Assembly (NCBI GenBank): GCA_037039925.1
Contig: JAXRKP010000288.1
Coordinates: 70,001-134,000, forward strand
DNA from: Doris montereyensis
Lineage: Eukaryota > Mollusca > Gastropoda > Nudibranchia > Dorididae
Direction: 5' to 3'
Length of the DNA stretch: 64,000 bases
A program made the translations under genes and the position numbers. Shown one piece after another: positions 43,901 through 53,826 of this stretch (the first letter of the stretch is position 1; each line of letters starts with the position of its first letter). The notes under the pieces were generated by a model. That model saw only the letters and a program-made list of their open reading frames with translations. It was not told the origin of the DNA and searched no databases.

Positions 43901-46831
43901 GTAGTCTATCATTGACTTTTCACGCCTGTCTTCATTTAATCTTGTATATTTGTGGATATCTTTATGAGGAAAAAAGGTGTTGGCTATTTTCATGTTATTC
44001 TTTAGGCAAAAATATATTAGTCTCTCTCCATTTGGAGAATTTGTTGTCTCTCCTTCTTTATTTATTACTCCTCCTGACGTTTCTATATTGTTGCCTACTC
44101 TAGCATTTAAATCTCCTAAAACCATTAATTTCTGTTTGCGTTTAAGATTCTGTGCAGTTATTTGTAAATCGTTTCGAAGATATATTTTTCTTCTTTAGTT
44201 GCGTCATCGTTTGGTCCATAAGCTATTAATAATTTAATTTCTCTTCCTTTTGGTTTAATATTTACCGGCCTTATAAATTTCCAACTTTCTAGTAGCTTTT
44301 CATGGCTTTTATGCACTAGGAGGCCTACTCCTGCTCCAGTTCTATCTTTGACATCCACTCCTGAGAAGATTAAAATATGATTCGGTCCTACATTTTCTAT
44401 TCGTTGTCCTATTTTTCTTTGTTTCTGTAATGGCCAAAATATGTACTTTGAATTTTTCCATTTCTTCAACTAATTCTAGATCTAACTCTTTTCCATTTAT
44501 TGCCCTAACATTCCATTTTCCAAAAATACAGTCCGTGTTTGTTTCAATGTTCGTGGTTGAAAGGTCAAGACGGGTATATTACATTTATTTCTCTGAATCA
44601 GTTTGGTTTTGGATAAGCAGGGGATTAGCCCACTGTACCCTAGGTAGATGGTGGGGCTGCCACCTTGAGGCCCCCTACCAGGCCTTGTTATTTTCTGTCA
44701 GGGTTAACTCCTTTAGCCTTCAGTCATTCAAGACTAGCCTGCGAGGCAGCAGGTTGTTATTTTCTGTCAGTGTTAACTCCCTTAACCTTTGGTCATCCAA
44801 GACTCTACTCCCCGTACAGATACTTACCTGTCCACTGCCCAAGTCGTTTGATTCACTGATTGTATTTCCAAAAATAAATGTGTCGTCAAGGGGCGATGTT
44901 ACGGTTGACACACTTGATGAGTGGATAACACTGTCGTCACTCTGAATTGAATCCGTACTGTTGTTTGTTTGTTGAATGTCATCACTTCCATTTTCTTTGT
45001 TTTGAATAAAGTCTGTGTTCGTAGATCTGTCGTCTGGGGGGGGGGGGAGATGTTACGGTTGACACACTGAATGAATGGATATCACCATCGTTACTCTGGG
45101 TTGAGGCCATGTTGTTGTTGTTTGTTTGTAGAATGTCAGCACATGCGATTTCTTTGTTTTCAATAAAAGTTTTCATAGATGTTACTGTCTTCGTTGCTAC
45201 TCTTGTTTGATGTTGTGTCGATCTTATTTGGCTTGGCAACTTCCATCTGAAGCTGGCAGGAGTTGAATGATGACCGTCGACACACTCATGTCTTGTAAAA
45301 GAAACTAGAACAGGTTCAAGTGTTTGCCTGTAAAAAGATTACATGTGCAATGTTAGGTTTTTTTTCAATGTGGCATTCTCTTTTTTCCTTTTTCAGGCTG
45401 TATATCAGGTCGAAGCTTATTCTTACTGTACAGTCTGAGAAATTTCCCAAGAACCTCTGTTTTGTACATGTGGGTGTACTTCTATGATGAGTTGTTTCTG
45501 CCTTTTGTGCAATCCACTACTCAGGGGAACAACAATACTTTGGAACCTGGCTTTACTGTTCTTCAAGAACTGGCTTCAACTCCCAAAACTCAACTGTGAG
45601 TTGCAATAATTGAAGATTGTCTCTTGCATCAATATATACAAAAATAAAAATTGTTTTACATCATTATTACTTCTATTATCTTCATGTAATACATGTAGTG
45701 CTCACTTCAGAACTAATGACAAGAGAGTTGTTGTCATGACGAAGGTGAGTAGTACTTTAATCATTTAATATGACACTGTGCTTAGTAAATGTGACCTTAT
45801 CAGATACCTGGCATTTGTTGAAACCAATAGTATGATTACATTATATTTCTTGAACGCTGTCAATTTAACTTACTTAAGTCTATACTTATATTGTATGTAT
45901 TAGTGTTATACACATTTTTTCTGACAAAAGAAACCAAAAACCAAACTGAAGGTGAAAGATAACTTTAAAAAGATATATTCATTTCTTTTCACAGGTTCCA
46001 GTTCAACAACTGCCATGTTGTCTGAATTCATATTCTACATTATATTCATGCCCCAATACCCAGTTGTACTTTTTGCTTGGCAAATGTTCCAGTATCACAC
46101 CTTCACTCCAATGTTTGTGGTGGCGAGTGCTGGTATATGCTCTATTTTGGACATTCTCTCCCTGAAGACATTCCTTATTGATAGAGAATATAGGTAAGAA
46201 TAACTGTAATTCCATTCAGCTTTTTAGGGTTTTCTTGTCACTGTTTTTTACAGAACTGGTACTTGTTGCTGTCTTTTTTTTCAAGAGGATCTTTTGTGTT
46301 TTGTTTTGATATTTGATTTGCATTTGTTTTTGGGGGACTTTGGGTCAAATTTTTATTTTATGGGGACGTGGGAGTATCTTTTTGTCCCTCTTCAACTTAT
46401 TTGATATTGAGCATTGAATATACATGGTAACCAAGAAGCAGTTTTTATTTTCCAGCTGGTTGTGGGAACCCATTTGTACCCCGGTCAGCTGGAGAAATGC
46501 TGAAAAGTGTCTGTTCCTAGAAACACAATGTTGGACTTAGCATTTCTGGGATTCAAACCCAGAACAGTGTGATTGCCAAGTCTCATAGCCTAACCGCTAT
46601 GTTTAATTCATGTTCGCATAATTTTAACTATTTCTTTTTTCTTTTTCTTTTTTCAGGTCTATTTATATCTTGCTGAAGAAACATGTACAGCATTTAGTGT
46701 CTGCCTTTATGTTCATGGTGTTATGGCCACTCATTCCACGCTTAATAGCGGATGTGTTTTTTTATGGAACCCTGTATGTAAGTCCTGTGCAACTGTCCTT
46801 TGAACTTTATCATAGATTTAGACAACACTGA
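35495..46831 (+). CDS. BFAR: BFAR, bifunctional apoptosis regulator (9-exon gene, whole span)
   Basis: BFAR is an ER-membrane RING E3 ubiquitin ligase with a SAM domain, known in mammals to bridge death-receptor and BCL2 pathways. Nine coding exons were joined by splice sites and similarity to the human protein: low-complexity N-terminus (exon 1), C3HC4 RING (exon 2), membrane segment (exons 3-4), SAM (exons 4-5), WDYK and GRSLFLLYSL blocks (exons 5-6), C-terminal membrane segments (exons 8-9), stop TGA at 46829. The exon sum is about 511 codons against 450 in human, the excess mostly in the charged N-terminus and a loop in exons 6-7. Single-base frame breaks lie in exons 2, 3 (two), 5, 6 and 8. 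The domain order and the neighbouring PARN make the identification firm. Confidence 0.92.
36545..36770 (-). mobile_element. LINE ORF2 C-terminus remnant
   Basis: The minus strand encodes RTEKTVTEAGRADINRANFR then KIVWEATAGQTS, the usual C-terminus of APE-type LINEs. A 31-bp segment is duplicated in tandem at about 36630-36690. In BFAR intron 1. Confidence 0.7.
36870..37090 (+). CDS. BFAR: BFAR exon 2 (RING finger; one-base frame break)
   Basis: Encodes IVKHPEIAGYNSDIAEDFNC and then the RING: CAVC, a loop, CGHTSCRLC, and CPLC. Human has PTTLNCGHSFCRHCLALWW where this has PTTLSCGHTSCRLCLAQWY. The frame breaks in the A-run near 37022-37026, just before the last Cys pair; one extra A explains it and the exit phase. 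Confidence 0.93.
37218..37231 (+). repeat. Poly(G) tract, 14 bases
   Basis: In BFAR intron 2, G on the sense strand. Others in BFAR introns are at 40317-40332, 40452-40467 and 45036-45047. Confidence 0.95.
37411..37604 (+). CDS. BFAR: BFAR exon 3 (two one-base frame breaks)
   Basis: Encodes NLLMRLVPNDMQMREKEMSK, then in a second frame NYDKELSRRHGAHLGKDT, then in a third FCSGIIIGLSTVI, the start of the membrane segment (human FFSGVLTALTGVAVV). Missing bases in GG near 37483 and TTTT near 37556 restore a single frame and the exit phase. Confidence 0.85.
37700..37895 (+). repeat. Polypyrimidine tract in BFAR intron 3
   Basis: About 190 bp of CTT/CTC-rich sequence without pure periodicity. Confidence 0.8.
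37950..38050 (+). repeat. SINE, family B, copy 3 (head only)
   Basis: GGGACTCCGTGGTCCAAGG head and the B-box-like GTGGGTTCAAGCCCCGAC, truncated after about 100 bp. Confidence 0.7.
38280..38433 (+). CDS. BFAR: BFAR exon 4 (membrane segment and SAM start)
   Basis: Encodes VVYLTWYWQTSDNELLVRKP then VEIWKSKDVESWLMEMPWAQ and HYARLAREKEI. Human has VVLLVYHW...KWTAEEVVLWLEQLGPWASLY. One intact frame. Confidence 0.95.
38800..38945 (+). repeat. Dispersed repeat F, left part of a split copy
   Basis: Matches 23553-23730. Continues at 40975 after a 2-kb insertion. Confidence 0.75.
39105..40235 (+). pseudogene. Rex1-like LINE reverse transcriptase, decayed
   Basis: Non-LTR retrotransposon polymerase fragments in order: ARFDYHDF and NPNKANGDGVQPKVLKTCAD (39160-39360), DLRPIALTYPMKIFEKVI (39487-39540), DPLQFA and RSVDDALVHVLNSIYSHLEK (39575-39665), WILDYFSNRPQFVKM (39783-39827), then an internal deletion joins the C-terminal block KLKSFHVDTHLLQMFYSSVI and RRRLDGVIRKADGLIG. 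The order and motifs fit Rex1/Babar-type elements. Several stops and frame changes; the catalytic YADD region is deleted. Confidence 0.8.
40236..40795 (+). repeat. Minisatellite, four units of about 120-160 bp
   Basis: Each unit starts ACAAATGGACGTGGG-like, contains GATGAATGAGCTTTGACC, a G-rich stretch, and TTTCTGTGATGTATTTATCA. Units begin near 40236, 40357, 40517 and 40669. Confidence 0.88.
40920..40970 (+). repeat. (ATT)n microsatellite
   Basis: About 16 triplets with one interruption. Confidence 0.9.
40975..41790 (+). repeat. Dispersed repeat F, right part of a split copy
   Basis: Collinear with 23750-24510: GTCCGAAAAATCTACTTTTG, AATATTACGGGAAACATTCC, GGGGTCGACATAAAGTATTTG. Ends just before BFAR exon 5. 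Confidence 0.78.
41830..41979 (+). CDS. BFAR: BFAR exon 5 (SAM end; frame break)
   Basis: Encodes DGKFLSSLDENSVQRLFNVT then DEDELRALHFSINFLQKA, the second half of the SAM domain. The frame meets TAA at 41949, but the next frame carries KMPVTVWDYK, matching human LWEYK, up to the GTAAAA donor. One extra or two missing bases near 41945-41951 explain this. Confidence 0.9.
42318..42876 (+). mobile_element. APE-type LINE, plus-strand arm of an inverted pair
   Basis: Begins GGGCAGTGGATAGGTAAG, followed by about three 70-77-bp monomers (TTGGTTGACCAAAGGCTAAGG, GAGTTAACCCTGACAG), a leader GGCCTCAAGGTGGCAGCCC, and the start of the element to CAATAAATGGAAAAGAGTTAG. It then jumps to an internal coding block (CTCCTCAGTTGTACTGAAGA). 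Meets the opposite arm tail to tail near 42876. Confidence 0.75.
42877..44860 (-). mobile_element. APE-type LINE, minus-strand arm (endonuclease and start of reverse transcriptase)
   Basis: Reading from 44860 down: promoter-like monomers, leader, then endonuclease blocks (GPNHILIFSGVDVKDRTGAG at about 44390-44330; VLGDLNARVGNNIETSGG at 44122-44069), the linker KEECLEEILANKETKG, and the start of the polymerase (KVKLGKAPGVDRVYPEMIKN; LLHAICQQAWRSKQVPDDWK). Truncated where NYRGIS would follow. Broken by several frame changes. Same family as 50617-52390. Confidence 0.85.
44880..45205 (+). repeat. 160-bp tandem repeat, two copies
   Basis: Both copies contain GATGTTACGGTTGACACACT and TGTTTGTTTG-GAATGTCA, separated by the poly(G) run 45036-45047. 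Lies next to the 5' end of the minus LINE and may belong to it. Confidence 0.8.
45397..45595 (+). CDS. BFAR: BFAR exon 6 (one-base loss)
   Basis: Starts AVY, then after one missing base near 45407 reads GRSLFLLYSLRNFPRTSVLY then MWVYFYDELFLPFVQ, matching human PGRSLFLLYALKSSPRLSLL. It ends in an Asn/Thr-rich loop absent or shorter in human. Donor GTGAGT. Confidence 0.92.
45711..45744 (+). CDS. BFAR: BFAR exon 7 (34-nt microexon)
   Basis: A short block between a good acceptor and a GTGAGT donor, TNDKRVVVMTK, whose phase fits exon 6. It lies in the loop before the C-terminal membrane part and has no obvious human match, so it rests on splice signals alone. Confidence 0.6.
45995..46193 (+). CDS. 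BFAR: BFAR exon 8 (membrane segments; one-base loss)
   Basis: After a short start and one missing base near 46013 it reads MLSEFIFYIIFMPQYPVVLF and AWQMFQYHTFTPMFVVASAG, then DILSLKTFLIDREYR. Human has REFLVKYSFLPYQLIAEFAW at the matching place. It holds hydrophobic membrane helices. Confidence 0.9.
46455..46603 (-). repeat. tRNA-derived SINE, family A, copy 8 (partial)
   Basis: Head region in reverse: TGGGATTCAAACCCAGAAC (B box) and AGCCTAACCGCTATG (A box). In BFAR intron 8. Confidence 0.7.
46657..46831 (+). CDS. BFAR: BFAR exon 9 (stop codon)
   Basis: Encodes SIYILLKKHVQHLVSAFMFM then VLWPLIPRLIADVFFYGTLY and a tail ending HRFRQH. Human has VAMFWPLIPQFVCNCLFYWALYFNP. The last membrane helix is clear. 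Stop TGA at 46829-46831. Confidence 0.95.
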
Positions 46832-48435
46832 ATGAATTGTTGTTTTCTCATATGAAATTTTATGCATGTTTTTTAGGCAATTTAGATTTAAGTATTTTTG
46901 ATCTTGAAAGTAACTTAGTGTGATGAAATTAAAATCCTTTTTTACAAAATGGAACACAAACTGTTTTTCAGTCATTTTGCTTGTTCTATTTATTTTTTAG
47001 ATGTATATGTTGCAACAAATGTTGATATCGGTTTTCTTAACATACATTATAAGACTGTCTTGGGAGTGTAAGGAAATGGAACCAATTTCGATGTGTATCA
47101 GATATTGTGGAATTTGGATATTATCATGCAAAGATTTGTTTTTATATGTACTGTAAAGGCCATGGCAAATCTTGATAGAATTCAGATGATTCCACTGGTG
47201 CAATAGGATGAAGGATGGAGTGATTATAGTCATTGATCACTTATAGATTTGTTTATTAGTCAATGATCATTGTTCTTTGAGTTTTGTTTTTTAATGTTTT
47301 CATGTGGTCTCTCATTTTTGTTTCTTGAGAAATAAAGAAAGTTTTTTTCAAATATTGTCATAAAGCTCTCTAACATTATTTTCAAATTCCCGCTAAGATG
47401 CATATCGTAAGTGGCGGGTTTAAGTTCACCATAATATATGGGAAATGAGATTTGCCTCTCACATAATCAAACGCACACTTCATTTGTATCTTTATAAATA
47501 TTGGAGACCTTGAACCAATAGAAAGGCTCTGGTTATGCACATGATCTAAATGAAGTTTTCCGTTTTTCTTCTGGCCCTGAAACTTGAACCTACTAGTTTA
47601 GATCTTTTAAAAAATTCAACTCTAACCGTGTATATCCACTTTGTGCACAACTGATCTTTTTTCTTCTCATTTACTACATTCTTAGAACTAAAGTAGTATG
47701 ATTAAATCATAATCCAAAAAGCATAACATAGTGTTTGCAGCCCTATTCGATGATTTTAAACACTTTTTGCTTCTGTTGAAAAATCTCATTTGACCAAATT
47801 ATGTGTCAAGACAGTTTCACCGATGACATAAGTTGGTTGTTTTGATTTTGTTTGTGTTTTTTCTTTACGCTTTTTTCATCCGAGTCAGATATCTTGTAGG
47901 ATTGTAGAGAAATGGTGGATTTGCAATTTTTTGTACCTAATCTCATGGGGTTGTGTAACGGAAGATGCGCTTCATGTATATATAAACAGCTATGTGTCTT
48001 TCAATGGAGCACAAGAATTTTAAAAATATGAAGTTATATTATATGTCAATTTTTTTACATATCACATATTATTACTTACTTCTTATGTTATGTGTTTGAT
48101 GATAAGATTAATACTTAAGGATGCATATATATCCTTAGGATAAAGTGTGATTGAGAAGTACATTTTATTTATGACTGTATACATGTGTTTGAAATTTCTG
48201 GGAAACATGTTGAAATCTTTTATTGGCATGTCAGGGGTGAAATCTTTTATATTTGTACTGAATTTTTTCATTTGCTTTTGTCATGGATGAGCTGCTGCTT
48301 TTTTTCTGAAAAATTTGAATGTAATTTTATTGTGTCATTTTAAACCATATTTGCTATAGGAAATTTCAAACGGTCACATGTTAGGGACAAAGGCTCATGA
48401 GAAATATATTTTCTATGATTTTGAAGATCAACTGA
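46832..48435 (+). other. BFAR 3' UTR and downstream sequence without genes
   Basis: AT-rich, with short non-conserved frames only. Nothing recognisable between the first poly(A) signal and the LINE remnant at 48440. Confidence 0.6.
47331..47336 (+). terminator. Candidate BFAR poly(A) signal (AATAAA)
   Basis: First AATAAA after the stop, giving a 3' UTR of about 0.5 kb. A second AATAAA at 50244-50249 could serve a longer transcript but lies beyond a LINE remnant. Confidence 0.45.
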
Positions 48436-48439
48436 AATC

Positions 48440-49215
48440 ATTTTAAGTCTTTCAATTGCAGCACCATGCACTCCTCTTGGACTGAATGTTATATACTAAG
48501 AACCCTACATACATGGTTGCTTGGATCATCGTTATCATGCATAGCTTATCCGTGGTCGAACGTTGCTTCCTAAACTCCCCAGTGGAAAAACTCACGATTC
48601 CCTGCCATTCGACCTGCCTCCATTGTTGTTTGAAGCCAGTCTTCTGTGTTCTGTTCCCGCCTTGTAGTTGGTCTTCCTCTTCCTCTTTTGTCTTCAATTT
48701 TTGTTTCTTAACTGTTTTTTAAAGTCTGGTGACTTTTCAAGTGTCTAAAATATCTCTACTTCTGTTTTTTGGTTGTACAAAGGAGTGTCAGGGCTTTTAC
48801 GTTGATTCTTTTCAGTATTTATTCATTTGTTATTTTGTCTTTCCATGATATTCTCATTATTTTCCTGAAACATATCACCTCAAAAGCTGTTCTCCTTTTA
48901 CTGTCCTCTTTACTTATTGTCCATGCTTTGCAGCCATACATCGCATTGGGAAATATAGTGTTTTCAGAAATATTAATTGTTGTGTCATTTCACTGCCCTT
49001 TCCAGATGGCATTCATCTTATTCAGCTGTACTGTTACCATTGTCAATCTTTGCCTGATTTCTCATGTTGATTTGCCATTTACTTCTGTTCTAGCTCCAGG
49101 GTACTCAAAGTTGTTTACTGTTTCTATTTCTTCTCTGTCAATTTCTATGATTGTTTTTCTTTGCATTTATCTATGTCCATGATTTTTGTTATCTTTACGT
49201 TTAATTGCAGTCCTT
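48440..49215 (-). mobile_element. LINE ORF2 C-terminal half, decayed
   Basis: The minus strand reads EEIETVNNFEYPGARTEVNG, then NAMYGCKAWTISKED, then RKIMRISWKDKITNE, then GRGRPTTRREQNTEDWLQTT and MEAGRMAGN, in shifting frames: the usual 3' part of an APE-type LINE. A different family from 50617-52390, whose end differs. Confidence 0.82.
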
Positions 49216-49244
49216 TCTTTCCACTATACTCTCTCACAGATTGC

Positions 49245-49395
49245 TCCTCGATACCATGGGAGGTTGGCGGGGCCTACTGGTAGGTCCTACTTCTTTCCTC
49301 TCCCTCTTTTATTTATCCTTTCATCTTGCTGTTTCCTCTTAATTCACCCTGAGATCACCGTGAAAGATGAACAGGGTAAATTCCAATGCAACAAA
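49245..49395 (+). repeat. Short SINE, family C, copy 7
   Basis: The only plus-strand copy: GGCCTACTGGTAGGTCCTAC, TTGCTGTTTCCTCTTAATTC, CCTGAGATCACCGTGAAAG and a degraded tail. Confidence 0.7.
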
Positions 49396-50294
49396 AACCT
49401 CTGATACACGGCAATATTGCTGGCATATTTTTCTTCTTTTAAGACAGTTGGTTGCAGCTCTGACATGTCATTTGAGATTAGTGTGAATGATGCCAGTTAT
49501 TTCAGACTGGCAATTAAAGCTTTGTTTTCATCAATGTCTATTAAATTTTTAAGCTTTTTACCTACAATAAGTCAAGTCCATAACTTTCTAGACATACATA
49601 ATGATAGATACAGAGAGTGAAATCAATTTATTGTAATGGGTTTTGATTGTAGAGATGATAATTGAAAATAAATGTGGGAAGTGTATGAAGTAGACTTTAA
49701 GTAACTTAGTTTCTGAAAAGAGTATTTTTCTAGAAAATGTCAAAACAAAGAAAGTTACATCCTGTCTAAATCCATGATTGTTTCTTGTCCTGTGAAGATC
49801 ACTCAACACTGCATGAGGAGAAGAAAGATTTTTGTGAGAGGAATTGTCATAAAGCACATAATATTTAAGCGAACAGTCTGTGGAATATATTATGAGATAA
49901 ACAACTCAGAAATGTATAACGTGTTAGGTTAAAAACAATAGACAGTCGGTTAACTAGATAAATTACAGTATGTATGTGTAGTGTAAGTAATGTATGTAGT
50001 TGATTTAGTTTTCTCATACAAAATTTGCTTTGTTTTGGAGGGTTTTTTTTTATTTGTTTGTGTGATTTCCCCCCCCCTTATGAATGAATTTTGTTGTGTA
50101 TGCTTTACAAACCTGAGAGATTGTTGATAAGATGTTTTATTTTTGTATTGTGTTATGATGAATTTCAATTCGCTTTCAACAAAATGCTTTTTACCATTAA
50201 TGGCAAATGGAGTAAAGATTTTATACGATTTATTGTGTGCAACAATAAAGATTTCAAATTTTTACTCTTACACACTTTATGTTCTGTTCTGTTT

Positions 50295-50577
50295 TTTATT
50301 TAATTTTACTCACATCCAAAACTAACGTGGTCTCGGTGGTTTTTGATAGGATTTCTTATTTTGTGCAAACTGCCCTGTAAACATTCAAGGGATCTGTTAA
50401 TCTGCTGAGTGTTGTGATCGGCATAGGGGATCTTATTTTTATCACCCATGTCCAATGGGACTAGGGGCTAGATTTTACTCAAATAACCTCAAGAAAAATG
50501 TTCAGCCTGCTGGGGTTTAACCTACCGCCTTTGGGTTTAGAGACCGATACCTTACCTCTGGACTACTGAGTCCTCCA
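50295..50577 (-). repeat. SINE, family B, copy 4
   Basis: Tail TTTAATTTTACTCACATCCA, then GATAGGATTTCTTATTTTG, CCATGTCCAATGGGACTAGG and a tRNA-like head in reverse (TAACCTACCGCC, TCTGGACTACTGAGTCC). Confidence 0.78.
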
Positions 50578-50616
50578 CTTTGTTTGATAATTAAATGTAG
50601 TAATTACTTTATTATA

Positions 50617-52390
50617 ATGAAGGAAGACAGCGAAATCATGGAAACATGGAGAAAGTATTATCAACAATTACATAATCCCACCAGAACATATGAAACCAGG
50701 AGTAAAGATCAATAAGTAAGAGTAACTAGTAATCCAGATGAGGCAGCTGAAGATGTAGATATATCAATGGAAAAAATCTAAACAGCTATAAGAAAAGTGA
50801 AATTAGGAAAAGCCCCAGGAAGTAGATCAAGTTTATCCAGAAATGATTAAAAACTAAGGGAGAGTGGCAAACAAACTTCTGCATGCAATATGCCAACAAG
50901 TATGGAAATCAAAACAGGTGCCAGACGACTGGAAACAGGGAACAGTAGTACCAATAAACAAGAAAGGATCAACTATGGAATGCTCAAACTATAGAGGGAT
51001 ATCACTACTTAGCATACTAGGAAAGGTGTATGCCAGGGTACTGGAAATGAGTGTAAGGAAAAGAGTAGAGGATCAGATTGAAGAGCATCAGAGTGGATTT
51101 AGACCAGGAAGAAGTGTACAAACCACGTATTTACAATTAGACAAATAGTAGAAAAAGTCCTCGAGAGATACATTGGCTTGCACCTGTGTTTTATTGACTT
51201 AGAAAAAACATTTGACGCTGTGATGGACGAGGTGTGGTATTTCTTAAAAGAACACAATGTAGAGAAAAATTTAATAGAAGCCATTAAAAGTTTTTACAAT
51301 AAACCAACCGGGCAGTGGACAGGTAAGCACTTGTGCGGGAAATAGATGATCCCATCCTCCACGAGTCTCCTGCTGCCTTGAAGTTGAAGGTCGGTCTTGG
51401 TTGACCAAAGGCTAAGGGAGTTAACCCTGACAGAAAACAAGGTTATGTCCTTAGTCCTCTTTTGTTTATAACTTATGGATTCAGTCGGAAAGGCATCCTT
51501 AAAAATGAAGAAAGTGAATGTGGAAGATCAAACCAGCATCAATGCTTTCATTTGCTAATGATTTAATTCTGTTTTGGAAAATCAGAAAGTGATCTTCATT
51601 CGAACATCAACTTGATGAATAATGAACTAAATAAAAGAGGAATGAGAGTAAATGCAAAGAAAACCAAAACAATGCTAGTAACTAGGGAAGCTAAAACAAA
51701 ATCTTAAATTGGGTAGGGAGAATTTAGAACAAGTTCAAAGCTACAATTACCTAGAGTAGAAGTAATGAATAACTCAGAGAGAATATTAAGAGAAGAAATC
51801 AGCCAGACAATCCAAAAGGCAATAATATATAACCATATAGGAAAAGCATTTATAGGTAAACACGAATTGTCAACAAAAACCAAAATGGAAATATACAACA
51901 CAGTTTATTGTACTACTCTCCTCTATGGCAGTGAAACCTGAATCTTTGACAGTAGAGAATACAGTAGAGTACAAGCAGTTGAAACGAAATATCTAAGAAG
52001 AGTAGTAGGAAAACTAAACGAGACAGAATCAGAAACACAACAATAAGATTAAGAGATCAAACCAAAGCAGATGGCACAAAAACGAAGATAGAAATAATAA
52101 ATCAACTGAGATGGTTTGGGCATGTGAACAGAATGAATGATAATAGAATGGCTAAGTCAGTATACAGTGCTAAAACCCAAGGTAAACGTAAACGACCAAA
52201 AGGCAGACCTCGGAGAAAGTGGGAAGAAGATATAAAAGTAAGAAGCAGGCAAAGAAATTTAACTTTTACGGAAGGACACAGAAAATGCCAGGACAGGGCA
52301 GCCTGGAGAAAGATCATTTCGGGCAACTTAACCTATACACTACACTGGAAGGTAGGATGGGAACTGATAGAGAAAGAAATACTTTATTAG
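50617..52390 (+). pseudogene. APE-type LINE reverse transcriptase and C-terminus, decayed
   Basis: Same family as the inverted pair in BFAR intron 5. Order: KMPETWRKYYQQLHN-like start, IRKVKLGKAPG, LLHAICQQVWKSKQVPDDWK, then NYRGISLLSILGKVYARVLE and EEHQSGFRPGRSVQTTYLQL, then FIDLEKTFDAVMDEVW (polymerase core), a monomer insertion at 51303-51440, YGSET near 51930, and the C-terminal tail KRPKGRPRRKWEEDI with DRAAWRKIIS. At least six stops or shifts. Confidence 0.85.
51303..51440 (+). repeat. LINE 5' monomer block inside the polymerase
   Basis: GGGCAGTGGACAGGTAAG, a TGCTGCCTTG part and CAAAGGCTAAGGGAGTTAAC, matching the 5' monomers at 42318-42600, inserted between SFYNKP and the next coding block. 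Confidence 0.8.
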
Positions 52391-52654
52391 TGTTTTCATC
52401 AAACAAGATTATATTTCAGTTCTTCTTTCTCTTCCTGTAACCTTCTAAATTGACTTTGTTGTTGTTGCTGGGTGGTTTGTTTGCTTGGGGTTTTCTTTGG
52501 GAAGGGGGGGGGGGAGGGGCGGTGAAAAGGAGTTTGTTTTTATTGGGTTTTGATTTGGGTCAGGCGTTATTTGTGTGTGTTTTATTTTGTTTGTTTTGTG
52601 GTGAGATTGTTTGTATATTTTGGGTGTGTTTTTTTGTTTTTGTCTATGGTATCT

Positions 52655-52923
<269 letters not shown>

Positions 52924-53329
52924 TATTCAAAAAGTTGTTTTTTAGGGAGATTGGGAAGATTTGTAGGTGGGGGTCGTTTGAGTTTCCTTTTATCCTTTTT
53001 ATGAGGGAGGGGGGTATTCTTTTGTTTAATACATGTGCTGGTGAGGCAAGAGGCACATCAAAAATTATAAATAATGACATGAAATAACATGCCTCGAAGT
53101 CTCCTCAAATCTCCTTAAAAAATCTCAAACTTGATGAAAATAGTCTCAAATGTCATCAAAACAAGTTTTGTGCAACGAGTGTAGTAGTAGAAAGCCGACC
53201 CGTAATAATATTTAACACAATATTACTGTGCTGGTGCCTGCATTAATCAGATTGCTCCATACATAATTCTTGTATTGTATGTGACGATATCAACACTCAC
53301 CTCTCTCTCGCCCCCTCCCTCGCCAACAT

Positions 53330-53653
53330 ATCTGCAACTCTCTCTCTTCCAAAAGATCTCGAATAATAACATTAACTCTGGATCTATCATCTATTGTTAA
53401 ATGGGTTCTTCTCTAAGATGTCATCTCTAAAATCACCCGAGAGGATGTCTGATTCTGAAAGGCTTGATTCTGCAAGAATTGTGACTATGAACACGTGCGT
53501 TCTCTCTGTCGGTAAATTCTCTCTCTCTCAAAACTTGTGATCAAATTTCTCTCTATATCTGGTATACTCTCTCTCAAGTTCTCTCTGGATCTCTAGCAAG
53601 GGGTGTAAGCAGATACTCTATCTCTCAGGTTTTAAACTCAGAAAAGAGAGGGA

Positions 53654-53694
<41 letters not shown>

Positions 53695-53695
53695 G
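53330..53695 (+). repeat. Duplicate segment peppered with CTCT words
   Basis: Collinear with 54600-54970 through ACATATCTGCAA, AATAATAACATTAAC, TTGTTAAATGGGTTCTTC, AAAATCACCCGAGA, GAAAGGCTTGATTCTG and ACTATGAACACGTGCGTT. Between these anchors, this copy carries CTCT where the other has ordinary sequence. Ends in a (CT)n tract. Confidence 0.85.
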
Positions 53696-53826
53696 ATTTC
53701 TCTCTCCTCTCCCATCCCTCCTGATTCAAAAGTTTTCGGAGGTGAAGAATCGCTCGAAATAAATATATTAAATATGTACACTGTAATGTTATTACATTTA
53801 CATTGTACTAAATTGTGTTTTATGAC

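Noticed and set aside
48769..49182. 137-codon hydrophobic plus-strand frame resembling a membrane protein
   Set aside because: It is the antisense of a LINE C-terminal domain readable on the minus strand.
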